From: DASWOJ01 sp964242415
GTDB lineage: Bacteria > Pseudomonadota > Alphaproteobacteria > Acetobacterales > Acetobacteraceae
Length of the DNA: 45,323 nucleotides
Assembly (NCBI GenBank): GCA_964242415.1
Contig: CAXTAT010000037.1
Coordinates: 1-45,323 of the forward strand
Direction: 5' to 3'
Shown here: piece after piece, positions 7,535 to 15,332 of the stretch
Layout: each line of letters opens with the position of its first letter
Numbering within the stretch: position 1 is the first letter of the stretch
Program-made: the position numbers and the translations under genes
Notes under the pieces: generated by a model
The model's input: only the letters and a program-made list of their open reading frames with translations
Told to the model about the DNA's origin: nothing
Databases searched by the model: none

Positions 7535-8820
7535 CCGACACGTCCAGTGCCCAAAACGGGGGCGATATCCAGGTGACGCGCCTGCCCTCCGGGTTGACCG
7601 TGGTGACGGAGCAGATGGACCGCGTGGAGACCGTGTCGTTCGGCGCCTACGTTGCCAGCGGCACCCGCAACGAGACGGCCGAGGAAAACGGCGCCTCGCA
7701 CTTCCTGGAGCACATGGCGTTCAAGGGCACCGAGCGGCGCTCCGCCATGGCCATCGCCGAGGAGGTCGAGAACGTGGGGGGGCTGATCAACGCCTACACC
7801 GCGCGGGAGCAGACGGCGTACTACATCAAGATGCTCAAGGAGGACCTGGCGCTGGGGGCCGACATCATCGGCGACATCCTGACCCACAGCAGCTTCGAGC
7901 CGGAGGAGCTGGAGCGCGAGCGCGGCGTGATTCTGCAGGAGATCGGCCAGGCCAACGACACCCCCGACGACATCATCTTCGACCGCTTCCAGGAGACCGC
8001 CTACCCCGACCAGCCGATGGGCCGCCCGGTGCTGGGCACCGAGGACGGCATCCGCGGCATGGGGCGCGGCGTGCTGACGGGCTACATGCACCGCAACTAC
8101 GCCGCGGGGAACATCGTCGTTGCGGCGGCCGGGGCGCTGCGGCACGAGGCCGTAGTCGATCTTGCGCGCCGGCACTTTGCCGACCTGCCGACCGACCTGC
8201 CGCCTGCGGTGGTGCGCGGGGCGTATCGCGGGGGGGAGTACCGGGAAGGGCGGGACCTGGACCAGGTGCATATCGTGCTGGGGTTTCCCGCGGTGGGGTA
8301 TGACGATCCCGACTACTACCCGGCGCTGCTGCTGAGCACCCTGCTGGGCGGCGGCATGTCGTCGCGGCTGTTCCAGGAAATCCGCGAGAAGCGGGGGCTG
8401 GTGTATTCCATCTACTCGTTCTCGGCACCGTTCATGGATGGCGGGCTGTTCGGCATCTACGCCGGGACCGGAGAGGAGGAGGCGGAGGAGCTGGTGCCGG
8501 TGACGCTGGAGGAGCTGCGCAAGGTGCAGCTCGGCGTGACCGAGGACGAGCTGGCCCGCGCCCGCGCCCAGGTGAAGGCGAGCCTGCTGATGTCGCTGGA
8601 AAGCACGGGGAGCCGGTGCGAGCAGTTGTCCCGCCAGATGCAGGTGTTTGGACGTGTGGTGCCGACGGCGGAGACGGTGGCGAAGCTGAATGCCGTCGAT
8701 GGGGATGCGGTGTGCCGGGCGGCGGCGCGCATCTTCCGGGCGAAGCCGACGCTGGCCGCCATGGGGCCGGCCGACAAGGTGCCGCACCTGCCGGCCATCG
8801 CGGACCGGTTGGCAGCATGA
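7531..8820 (+). CDS. M16-family zinc metallopeptidase (processing-peptidase-like)
   Basis: A protein of 429 residues. The inverted zinc motif HxxEH is at 57-61 (SHFLEHMAFKGT) and the third ligand is probably E137 (ILQEIGQ). An N-terminal active domain and a C-terminal M16 domain (about 180-360, with the family segment LLGGGMSSRLFQEIREKRGL) are both present in one chain. Proteins of this type are the bacterial relatives of the beta subunit of mitochondrial processing peptidase and cleave small peptides. The ATG overlaps the thrC stop (ATGA) and the stop overlaps the pmbA start, so the three genes are probably translated from one mRNA. No signal peptide is seen, so it is likely cytoplasmic. Confidence 0.94.
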   Translation: MTDTSSAQNGGDIQVTRLPSGLTVVTEQMDRVETVSFGAYVASGTRNETAEENGASHFLEHMAFKGTERRSAMAIAEEVENVGGLINAYTAREQTAYYIKMLKEDLALGADIIGDILTHSSFEPEELERERGVILQEIGQANDTPDDIIFDRFQETAYPDQPMGRPVLGTEDGIRGMGRGVLTGYMHRNYAAGNIVVAAAGALRHEAVVDLARRHFADLPTDLPPAVVRGAYRGGEYREGRDLDQVHIVLGFPAVGYDDPDYYPALLLSTLLGGGMSSRLFQEIREKRGLVYSIYSFSAPFMDGGLFGIYAGTGEEEAEELVPVTLEELRKVQLGVTEDELARARAQVKASLLMSLESTGSRCEQLSRQMQVFGRVVPTAETVAKLNAVDGDAVCRAAARIFRAKPTLAAMGPADKVPHLPAIADRLAA

Positions 8821-10145
8821 GGCGGGCGGACCTGCTGGCGGACCTAGTGGCGAAGGCCAGGTCGGCGGGGGCGGACGCGGCGGACGCCGTGCTGATCGAG
8901 GGCACTAGCATTGCCGTCGAGCGCCGGATGGGGCGGACGGAGAAGCTGGAGCGGTCGGAGTCGCAGGACTTGGGGCTGCGGGTGTTCGTGGGGCGGCGGT
9001 CGGCGATCGTGTCCTCGACCACCGTTGACCCGGCGGGGTTCGCGGCGCTGGCCGGGCGGGCGGTGGCGATGGCGCGGATCGTGCCGGAGGACCCTATGGG
9101 GGGGCTGGCGGCCGAGGCTGCGGCGCCGGGTCCGGTCGATCTCGATATGGATGACGCGCGGGAGCCGGATACGACGGCGCTGGTGGCCCGGGCCTCCCTG
9201 GCGGAGGAGGCGGCGCTGGCGGTGGCGGGGGTGACCAACTCGGAGGGGGCGGAGGCGGGATACAGCCGGACGGAGGTGTCGCTGCTGACCTCGGCGGGGT
9301 TTGCCGGGGGGTATGCGCGGACCAGCCACTCGGTGTCGGCGGTGGCGCTGGCCGGGGCAGGGACGGGGATGCAGCGGGATTATGATTACGCGAGCACGAC
9401 GCACTTGGAGGATTTGGAGGAGCCGGCCGGGCTGGGGCGCACGGCGGGGGAATGGGCGGTGGCCCGGTTGAACCCGGTGCGGCCGCGGACGGCGCGGCTG
9501 CCGGTGGTGTTCGATCCCAGGGTGGCTGGAAGTTTGCTGGGGCACTTGGCGACGGCAATCAATGGGGGAGCCATTGTTCGGGGGACCAGCTTCCTGAAGG
9601 ATAAGCTGGGGCAGGCGGTGTTTGGGCCGGGCATCCAGGTGCGGGACGATCCCCGGCGGTCGCGGGGGCTGCGGTCCCGGCCGTTCGATGGGGAGGGGGT
9701 GGCGACTGCGGCGCGGTCGGTGATTGAGGATGGGGTGCTGACGACTTGGCTGCTGGATAGCCGGAGTGCGCGGCAGCTTGGGTTGGCTTCTACGGGGCAT
9801 GCGGCGCGGGGGACGCGGGGGCCGCCTTCTGCGGCGCCGACCAACCTTTATTTGGCGCCGGGGGCGATGACGCCGGCGGAGTTGATGGGGGATGTTCGGG
9901 AGGGGCTTTACGTTACTGAGTTGCTGGGGATGGGGGTTAATGGGGTTACTGGGGATTATAGCCGTGGGGCGGCTGGGTTTATGATCCGGGATGGGGCGTT
10001 GGCGGAGCCGGTGGCGGAGGTTACTGTTGCTGGGAATTTGGGGGAGATGTTCTTGCATATGACGCCGGCTAATGATTTGCGGCTGCGGCGGGGGACTGAT
10101 GCGCCGACTGTGCGGGTTGAGGGGATGACGTTGGCTGGCGGCTGA
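8817..10145 (+). CDS. pmbA: TldE/PmbA-family peptidase subunit
   Basis: A protein of 442 residues starting at an ATG inside the protease stop overlap (ATGA at 8817). Family features include an N-terminal alpha/beta domain (ERSESQDLGLRVFVGRR), a middle segment (VVFDPRVAGSLLGHL) and the C-terminal beta-rich part (VTGDYSRGAAGFMIRDG, AGNLGEMF). There is no HExxxH motif, which separates TldE/PmbA from its metal-bearing partner TldD; tldD is not in the window. TldD-TldE together act on small unfolded peptides, for example in microcin B17 maturation and CcdA turnover. The last 350-400 bases use GGG, TTG, GTT and ACT codons far more than the upstream genes, and the gene ends at an AT-rich islet. Confidence 0.93.
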   Translation: MRRADLLADLVAKARSAGADAADAVLIEGTSIAVERRMGRTEKLERSESQDLGLRVFVGRRSAIVSSTTVDPAGFAALAGRAVAMARIVPEDPMGGLAAEAAAPGPVDLDMDDAREPDTTALVARASLAEEAALAVAGVTNSEGAEAGYSRTEVSLLTSAGFAGGYARTSHSVSAVALAGAGTGMQRDYDYASTTHLEDLEEPAGLGRTAGEWAVARLNPVRPRTARLPVVFDPRVAGSLLGHLATAINGGAIVRGTSFLKDKLGQAVFGPGIQVRDDPRRSRGLRSRPFDGEGVATAARSVIEDGVLTTWLLDSRSARQLGLASTGHAARGTRGPPSAAPTNLYLAPGAMTPAELMGDVREGLYVTELLGMGVNGVTGDYSRGAAGFMIRDGALAEPVAEVTVAGNLGEMFLHMTPANDLRLRRGTDAPTVRVEGMTLAGG

Positions 10146-10269
10146 TGCACTCTCAATCGCTTAACAAGCGGCGGTGTGCGGTCATGCGGGATGATCCAGA
10201 CATTAAGGCGTGACACAAGGTGCATGGAGAGGAAATGTTGATCGTGGAACGGCTGGCATCATGATCCTT

Positions 10270-11307
10270 CTAAATTTCCCAGCTATCGCTCCTTGTTGTT
10301 TTCTCCTTGACCATCTGCTCATAGGCTAACACAATTTCCACAATGTCTCCTTTGAGGGTTTCTCTTCTTGTAAAGTCCAGCTTTGATTTGTGAACAAGAG
10401 CTAGTTGATTAGCAATCCTACGATCTCGTATTGGCCACCAGTATAAAGTAGAATTTATGTGATATATCATATTATCTTTTTGCAAGGATGGCAAGAACAC
10501 CTGGAAGTGCTCGTTTGCGTATGTGATTTCCATGAATGCATAGGGAACTCGCATAGCGTCGCTCCTACGGCGATATACTGAGACGCTGATGGGGCCATCA
10601 AGTATGGGACCATGAGTAAACTGGCGACAGACATGGAATGAATTATCGTCGATCAAGCGACGTGTGTGATCTTTCGTTGCTAGCCACATTACGGTTTCAG
10701 CAAAATTTGGCATCTCCGCATCCGGCATTAGTGAAAGGCCCATCTTCACGAACGCCTTCAAAACAGCAATTGGGACATATGGATCACGTGGCAACTTGAA
10801 TGTCACAGTGTTCTTGGCTTCGTTGATTTCAATAATCTCGTCCTTGGCACTGCGCCATAGCTCAATGCCGGAACTATTTGCTTCAAGGCGCCAACCACTT
10901 TGACCTTTCAGTTTTGGAATGCCACCCTTTCCTCTGATCCTAGATAGGTTCCGCATCGGCTTCGACCACTTACCGAATGCATCCTCTATGCCTTGACCAA
11001 AATCAAGGTTGCAAGTGTCACACTCGTAAAACGTGAACAGGCTCTTGTTGCCTATGGACTCTGGTAGCGCATGAGCTTCTTTACGAAATGTAACTTTAGG
11101 AAAGCTTCTAGAGCAGAACCTGCACGTCCTGTTTTCCCGACCACCTAAGAACCTCTTTTCGCCAACCCTCAGAGTCCAGGAGCCCAGCATCTCGTAGTTC
11201 TTGCAATAGAAAAACTCTGACTCTTGTAGTGGGTTTATCTCCCATTTCTGACCATAGTTGTGACTGTAGCTAATAGTCAGTGTATGCTTGGGTGGCGAGT
11301 AACGCAT
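10270..11307 (-). CDS. HNH-type zinc-finger nuclease-like protein on an AT-rich islet
   Basis: A protein of 345 residues. Residues 62-100 hold C62xxC65 (TCRFCSRSFP), an H79-x-L-P-E-S-I-G-N segment (EAHALPESIGNK) and C96xxC99-N100 (ECDTCNLDFG). This zinc-knuckle/HNH layout resembles HNH_5-like endonuclease domains. The remaining 240 residues are not recognised; they are rich in charged and aromatic residues and lack membrane segments. G+C is near 45% with A/T-ending codons, against about two thirds or more in neighbours, so recent transfer is likely. It is a single gene reading away from the 3' end of tRNA-Gln. Possible roles are a defence nuclease or an orphan mobile-element gene; neither is shown. 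The start at 11307 is tentative, with AGAGG about 14 bases upstream. Confidence 0.7.
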   Translation of the reverse strand: MRYSPPKHTLTISYSHNYGQKWEINPLQESEFFYCKNYEMLGSWTLRVGEKRFLGGRENRTCRFCSRSFPKVTFRKEAHALPESIGNKSLFTFYECDTCNLDFGQGIEDAFGKWSKPMRNLSRIRGKGGIPKLKGQSGWRLEANSSGIELWRSAKDEIIEINEAKNTVTFKLPRDPYVPIAVLKAFVKMGLSLMPDAEMPNFAETVMWLATKDHTRRLIDDNSFHVCRQFTHGPILDGPISVSVYRRRSDAMRVPYAFMEITYANEHFQVFLPSLQKDNMIYHINSTLYWWPIRDRRIANQLALVHKSKLDFTRRETLKGDIVEIVLAYEQMVKEKTTRSDSWEI

Positions 11308-11428
11308 GGCACGGTTAAACCTCTATTTCTGAGGCTACAACATATACGGACGCCATGCCCGCATCAATTCTCCCATCATGGGCAAAACTTCACGAATGAT
11401 CAACGATGTCTGTTATTACGAACGTGGT

Positions 11429-11502
11429 TGGCTGGGGGACCTGGATTCGAACCAAGGCTTTCCGAGTCAGAGTCGGAAGTTCTACCGCTAAACTATCCCC
11501 CA
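11429..11502 (-). tRNA. tRNA-Gln(CTG)
   Basis: A 74-nt cloverleaf on the minus strand. The acceptor stem TGGGGGA pairs with TCCCCCA, the discriminator is G, and CCA is encoded. The anticodon stem TCCGA/TCGGA frames the loop CTCTGAC, giving anticodon CTG. The T arm has GGTTCGAATCC. The AT-rich HNH islet begins just beyond its 3' end, the usual side for integration next to a tRNA. Confidence 0.96.
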
Positions 11503-11666
11503 CCACCCGCCGGCCCACGCCTGGCCCGCGGGGATGCCGCCATGCGCAGATAACACGCACCCCCCACCGCCGCAACCATCCCCCCGCCAAATGTGACGGT
11601 CCCGCGCACATCCCCCATCGCACAAACCCGCCCGCCGCCCCATGTTACCCCTTGAAAGGCAGGATC

Positions 11667-12791
11667 ATGGTCGAGGCGGCCACCACCCCAGCAACCCCCC
11701 ACCCCGACCCGGCCCCCCGCACCGGCACCCCGGCCTTCGCCGCGCTCGACCTCGGCACCAACAACTGCCGCCTGCTCGTCGGCGTCCCCGCCGGCGAGGG
11801 CTTCCGCGTGCTCGACAGCTTCAGCCGCATCGTCCGCCTCGGCGAGGGCCTGCAGGCGTCGGGCCAGCTCAGCCCCGCCGCCATGGACCGCGCCATCGAC
11901 GCCCTGCACGGCTGCGCCGCCCGCCTGGCCCGCCGCCCGGTCCGCGCCATCCGCGCCATCGCCACCGAGGCCTGCCGTCAGGCTGCCAACGGTGGGCCCT
12001 TCCTCGCCCGCGTCCGCGCCGAGACCGGCCTGCACATCAACGTGATCTCCGCCCGCGAGGAGGCCGAGCTGGCCCTGGAAAGCTGCGGCTCCCTGCTGCA
12101 GGGCGTTGGCCGCCGGGCACTGGTGTTCGACATCGGTGGCGGCTCGACCGAACTCGCCTGGGTCCGGTTACCTCATTCCAATTCGGCGCACGCCAGCCCA
12201 TCCCACATAAGCCCGACCAGCGCGCCCGAGCTGATCGGCTACGCCAGCCTCCCTGTCGGCGTCGTCAGCCTCGCCGAGCAGCACGGCGCCGCCGCCTTCA
12301 CCCCCGAGGGCTTCGAGCGCATGATCGCCGCCGTCGCCGCCCGCCTGCTGCCCTTCGAGCGCATCCACTGCATCCGCCAGGAAGCCCGGGCCGGCGGCGT
12401 GCGGATGCTGGGCACCAGCGGCACCGTCACCACCCTGGCCGGCGTCGCGATGGGCCTGGCGCGCTACCGCCGGCCGCTGGTGGACGGCACCGTGCTGTCC
12501 GTTGCCGCCGCCGATCAGGCGCTGGCGACCTTGCGCACCCTGGGGCGGGACGGCCTGGCGGCGCACCCGTGCGTCGGCGCCGACCGGGTGGACTTCGTGC
12601 TGCCCGGCTGCGCCATCTTCGAGGCCATCCGCCGCCAATGGCCGCTCGGCCCGGTGATCGTTGCCGACCGCGGGTTGCGGGAGGGCATGCTGCTGCAGAT
12701 GATGCGCCGCCAGGCAGCCCGGCTGCCGCACGGCTCCAGCGCCCGGGATTCGTGCAAGCACCCGGTTGCGCCTACAGGGTTGCCGGCATGA
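11667..12791 (+). CDS. Ppx/GppA-family exopolyphosphatase / guanosine pentaphosphatase
   Basis: A protein of 374 residues. The ATG at 11667 follows AAAGG; the open frame upstream runs through the tRNA and is not coding. The ASKHA-fold phosphate loops are present: FAALDLGTNNCRLLVG near the N-terminus, FDIGGGSTEL around residue 155, and GTSGTVTTLAG around residue 252. The family hydrolyses polyphosphate or pppGpp. At this length only the two core domains are present and the C-terminal helical domain of long Ppx is absent. After GGGSTELAWVR is a Ser/His/Pro-rich stretch (SNSAHASPSHISPTSAP) with the rare codons TTA and ATA, which looks like a loop insertion. The stop overlaps the rlmE start (ATGA). 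Confidence 0.92.
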   Translation: MVEAATTPATPHPDPAPRTGTPAFAALDLGTNNCRLLVGVPAGEGFRVLDSFSRIVRLGEGLQASGQLSPAAMDRAIDALHGCAARLARRPVRAIRAIATEACRQAANGGPFLARVRAETGLHINVISAREEAELALESCGSLLQGVGRRALVFDIGGGSTELAWVRLPHSNSAHASPSHISPTSAPELIGYASLPVGVVSLAEQHGAAAFTPEGFERMIAAVAARLLPFERIHCIRQEARAGGVRMLGTSGTVTTLAGVAMGLARYRRPLVDGTVLSVAAADQALATLRTLGRDGLAAHPCVGADRVDFVLPGCAIFEAIRRQWPLGPVIVADRGLREGMLLQMMRRQAARLPHGSSARDSCKHPVAPTGLPA

Positions 12792-13495
12792 CAGACGATC
12801 CCGCCGCCAACCACCGTGGCAAGTTCAAGGCCGCCATCCCGTCCCGCGGCCTGTCGGTGTCGCTGAAGACAGCGAAGTCGCGCACCACGGCGTCGCAGAA
12901 GTGGCTGGCCCGGCAACTGAACGACCCCTACGTCCGCGCCGCCAAGGAGCAGGGCTGGCGGTCGCGCGCCGCGTTCAAGCTGCTGGAGATGGACGACCGC
13001 TACCACCTGATCACCAAGGGCGCGCGGGTGATCGACCTCGGTGCGGCGCCGGGCGGCTGGGCGCAGGTGGCGGTGAAGCGCGGCGCGGCGCGGGTGGTGG
13101 GGGTGGACCTGCTGCCGATGGACCCGGTGCCCGGCGCCACGATCCTGGTCGGCGACTTTATGGACGACGCGATGCCGGGGCGGCTGTCGGAGTTGCTGGG
13201 CGGGGAGGCGGACCTGGTGCTGTCCGACATGGCGCCCAACACCACCGGGCACAACGCGACGGACCACCTGCGGATCATGGGCCTGGCCGACCTGGCGCTG
13301 CACTTCGCGGTGGGGATGCTGGCGCCGGGCGGGGCGTTCGTGGCGAAGGTGTTCCAGGGCGGGTCGGAGCGGACGATGCTGGAGCAGATGAAGCGCCATT
13401 TTGCGGTCGTCCGCCACGCCAAGCCCCCCGCCAGCCGCAAGGGGTCGAGCGAATTGTATGTGGTCGCCACCGGTTTCCGCGGGGCCAAACCGTAG
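12788..13495 (+). CDS. rlmE: 23S rRNA 2'-O-methyltransferase RlmE (RrmJ/FtsJ)
   Basis: A protein of 235 residues. It methylates the 2'-hydroxyl of U2552 in the A-loop of 23S rRNA using SAM. The K-D-K-E catalytic set is visible: K in WRSRAAFKLLE, D in LVLSDMAPNTTG, K in FVAKVFQGG and E in GSSELYVVA. The SAM loop is VIDLGAAPGGWAQV. The N-terminal basic segment (about 40 residues, KTAKSRTTASQKWLARQ) is typical of alphaproteobacterial RlmE. The ATG overlaps the ppx/gppA stop, and this ppx-rlmE pairing next to guaB is a frequent alphaproteobacterial order. Confidence 0.96.
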   Translation: MTDDPAANHRGKFKAAIPSRGLSVSLKTAKSRTTASQKWLARQLNDPYVRAAKEQGWRSRAAFKLLEMDDRYHLITKGARVIDLGAAPGGWAQVAVKRGAARVVGVDLLPMDPVPGATILVGDFMDDAMPGRLSELLGGEADLVLSDMAPNTTGHNATDHLRIMGLADLALHFAVGMLAPGGAFVAKVFQGGSERTMLEQMKRHFAVVRHAKPPASRKGSSELYVVATGFRGAKP

Positions 13496-13562
13496 GTTCA
13501 GAAGCGTAACCGTTCCGTGCTTGCGCCCATCCGGGGCGGGGCTTATGTGGACGCGCCAAGGA

Positions 13563-13604
13563 TGGGGACCCGCCGCCGGGCCGCCCGCGGATGAAAGGTC
13601 CCCA
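13563..13604 (+). promoter_or_regulatory. possible RBS-sequestering hairpin in the guaB leader
   Basis: TGGGGACC (13563-13570) is perfectly complementary to GGTCCCCA (13597-13604), 3 bases before the guaB ATG. The right arm takes in the GG of the Shine-Dalgarno AAAGG (13594-13598). The 26-base loop is G+C-rich and can pair further inside. If formed, the stem would limit ribosome access; no function is known. Confidence 0.45.
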
Positions 13605-13606
13605 CC

Positions 13607-15136
13607 ATGGCTCCCGACAGCGCCTCGGATAGCAGCCCCATAGCATCCGCCTTCACCGCAAGCCCGCCCGCCATCCCGATCGAGGAGGCGCTGGCGTTCG
13701 ATGATGTGTTGATTGTGCCCAACTACTCGCAGGTGCTGCCGGCCAGCGTCGCCACCCGGGCGCGGCTGACGCGGACGATCAGCCTGCACATCCCGTTGAT
13801 CTCGTCGGCGATGGACACCGTGACGGAGGCGGCGATGGCGATTGCCATGGCGCAGCTTGGCGGCATCGGCGTGATCCACAAGAACCTGGAGATCGCGGAG
13901 CAGGCGGAGCAGGTGCGCCGGGTCAAGAAGTTCGAGTCCGGCATGGTGGTCAACCCGCTGACCATCTACCCCGACCAGACCCTGGCCGAGGCCCGCGCCA
14001 TGATGGCGCAGCACAACATCAGCGGCTTCCCGGTGGTGGAGCGGCAGACCGGCCGCCTGGTCGGCATCCTGACCAACCGCGACGTGCGCTTCGCCACCGA
14101 CCCGGCCACCCGCGTCTATGAGCTGATGACGCGGGAGAACCTGATCACCGTCCCCACCGAGGTCGATCAGGACGAGGCCCGGCATCTGCTGCACCGCCAC
14201 CGCATCGAGAAGCTGCTGGTGGTCGATGAGGCGTACCGCTGCGTCGGCCTGATCACCGTGAAGGACATGGAGAAGGCGCAGACCCACCCGTTGGCCAACA
14301 AGGACGAGCTGGGCCGCCTGCGTGCCGCCGCCGCGACGGGGGTCGGGGATGACGGCTATGCCCGTGCCGAGGCCCTGGTGGCGGCGGAGGCCGATGTCAT
14401 CGTGATCGACACCGCGCACGGGCATTCCGCAGGCGTGCTCCATTCGGTGGAGCGCATCAAGCGGCTGTCCAATGCGGTGCAGATCATCGCCGGCAACGTG
14501 GCGACGGCAGAGGGCGCGCGGGCATTGATCGATGCGGGCGCGGACTCGGTGAAGATCGGCATCGGCCCCGGCAGCATCTGCACCACCCGCATCGTCGCCG
14601 GCGTCGGCGTGCCGCAGTTCACCGCCGTGCTGGAGACGGCGGCGGCCTGCCGGGAGCGCGGCGTGCCCGCCATCGCCGATGGCGGCATCCGCACGTCGGG
14701 CGACCTGGTGAAGGCCATCGGCGCCGGGGCGGACTGCGTGATGGTCGGCAGCCTGCTGGCCGGGACCGAGGAGGCGCCGGGCGAGGTGTTCCTCTACGAG
14801 GGCCGGTCCTTCAAGAGCTATCGCGGCATGGGCAGCATTGGAGCCATGGCCCGCGGGTCCGCCGACCGCTATTTCCAGCAGGAGATCAAGGACACCCTGA
14901 AGCTGGTGCCGGAGGGGATCGAGGGCCGGGTCGGCTACAAGGGGCCGGTTTCGGCGGTGGTGCACCAGCTTGTGGGCGGGCTGCGGGCCGGCATGGGCTA
15001 CACCGGCAGCGCCACGATCGATGACCTGCAGCGCAACACCCGCTTCCGCCGCATCACCGGCGCTGGGCTGCGCGAAAGCCACGTGCACGACGTGGCCGTC
15101 ACCCGCGAGGCCCCGAACTACCGGCAGGGCGGATGA
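13607..15136 (+). CDS. guaB: inosine-5'-monophosphate dehydrogenase
   Basis: A protein of 509 residues. It oxidises IMP to XMP with NAD, the committed step of guanine nucleotide synthesis. The TIM-barrel N-terminal signature (ALAFDDVLIVPNYS) is followed by two CBS domains (about 113-230, MVVNPLTIYPD and LITVPTEVDQDEA). The catalytic loop holds C325 (GIGPGSICTTR), with the flap later (YRGMGSIGAM). The ATG at 13607 follows GAAAGG. About 20 extra residues precede the usual start of homology, so a slightly later start is possible. A hairpin that could mask the ribosome-binding site lies directly upstream. guaA is 3 kb downstream, separated by three small genes and the assembly gap. Confidence 0.97.
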   Translation: MAPDSASDSSPIASAFTASPPAIPIEEALAFDDVLIVPNYSQVLPASVATRARLTRTISLHIPLISSAMDTVTEAAMAIAMAQLGGIGVIHKNLEIAEQAEQVRRVKKFESGMVVNPLTIYPDQTLAEARAMMAQHNISGFPVVERQTGRLVGILTNRDVRFATDPATRVYELMTRENLITVPTEVDQDEARHLLHRHRIEKLLVVDEAYRCVGLITVKDMEKAQTHPLANKDELGRLRAAAATGVGDDGYARAEALVAAEADVIVIDTAHGHSAGVLHSVERIKRLSNAVQIIAGNVATAEGARALIDAGADSVKIGIGPGSICTTRIVAGVGVPQFTAVLETAAACRERGVPAIADGGIRTSGDLVKAIGAGADCVMVGSLLAGTEEAPGEVFLYEGRSFKSYRGMGSIGAMARGSADRYFQQEIKDTLKLVPEGIEGRVGYKGPVSAVVHQLVGGLRAGMGYTGSATIDDLQRNTRFRRITGAGLRESHVHDVAVTREAPNYRQGG

Positions 15137-15147
15137 CGTTCTTGCTG

Positions 15148-15330
15148 CCCCCTCTCCCTCCGGGCTTGGGCCGTGAAACGGATCAAGGCCGGGGTGAGGG
15201 GGCCTTGCAGGATTGCGCTGGCCCACTGCGGGCTTTCTCCCTGTATGGCGCTACATTCCCCACCCTGCACCCAGACCCCCTCACTCCGGCCTTGATCCGT
15301 TTCACGGCCCAAGCCCGGAGGGAGAGGGGG
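15148..15330. repeat. long CCCTCTCC-type inverted repeat with 55-bp arms
   Basis: Left arm 15148-15202 and right arm 15276-15330 are reverse complements over 55 bp with one mismatch, around a 73-bp centre. The outer ends are CCCCCTCTCCCTCCGGG and CCCGGAGGGAGAGGGGG. Unlike the other copies, each arm contains an extra module (GCTTGGGCCGTGAAACGG). The right end supplies the Shine-Dalgarno of the next gene. Confidence 0.93.
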
Positions 15331-15332
15331 AA

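Noticed and set aside
6835..8787. Long minus-strand open frame opposite thrC and the M16 gene
   Set aside because: It is a shadow of two well-supported genes, with a composition typical of antisense reading.
10146..10269. Second att site (duplicate of the tRNA-Gln 3' end) at the far edge of the islet
   Set aside because: I compared the tRNA 3' sequence with this stretch and saw only matches of six bases or fewer.
12515..15226. Very long open frame on the minus strand opposite rlmE and guaB
   Set aside because: High G+C codon bias opens antisense frames. The plus-strand proteins are clear family members with intact motifs, and the minus-strand translation resembles no known protein.
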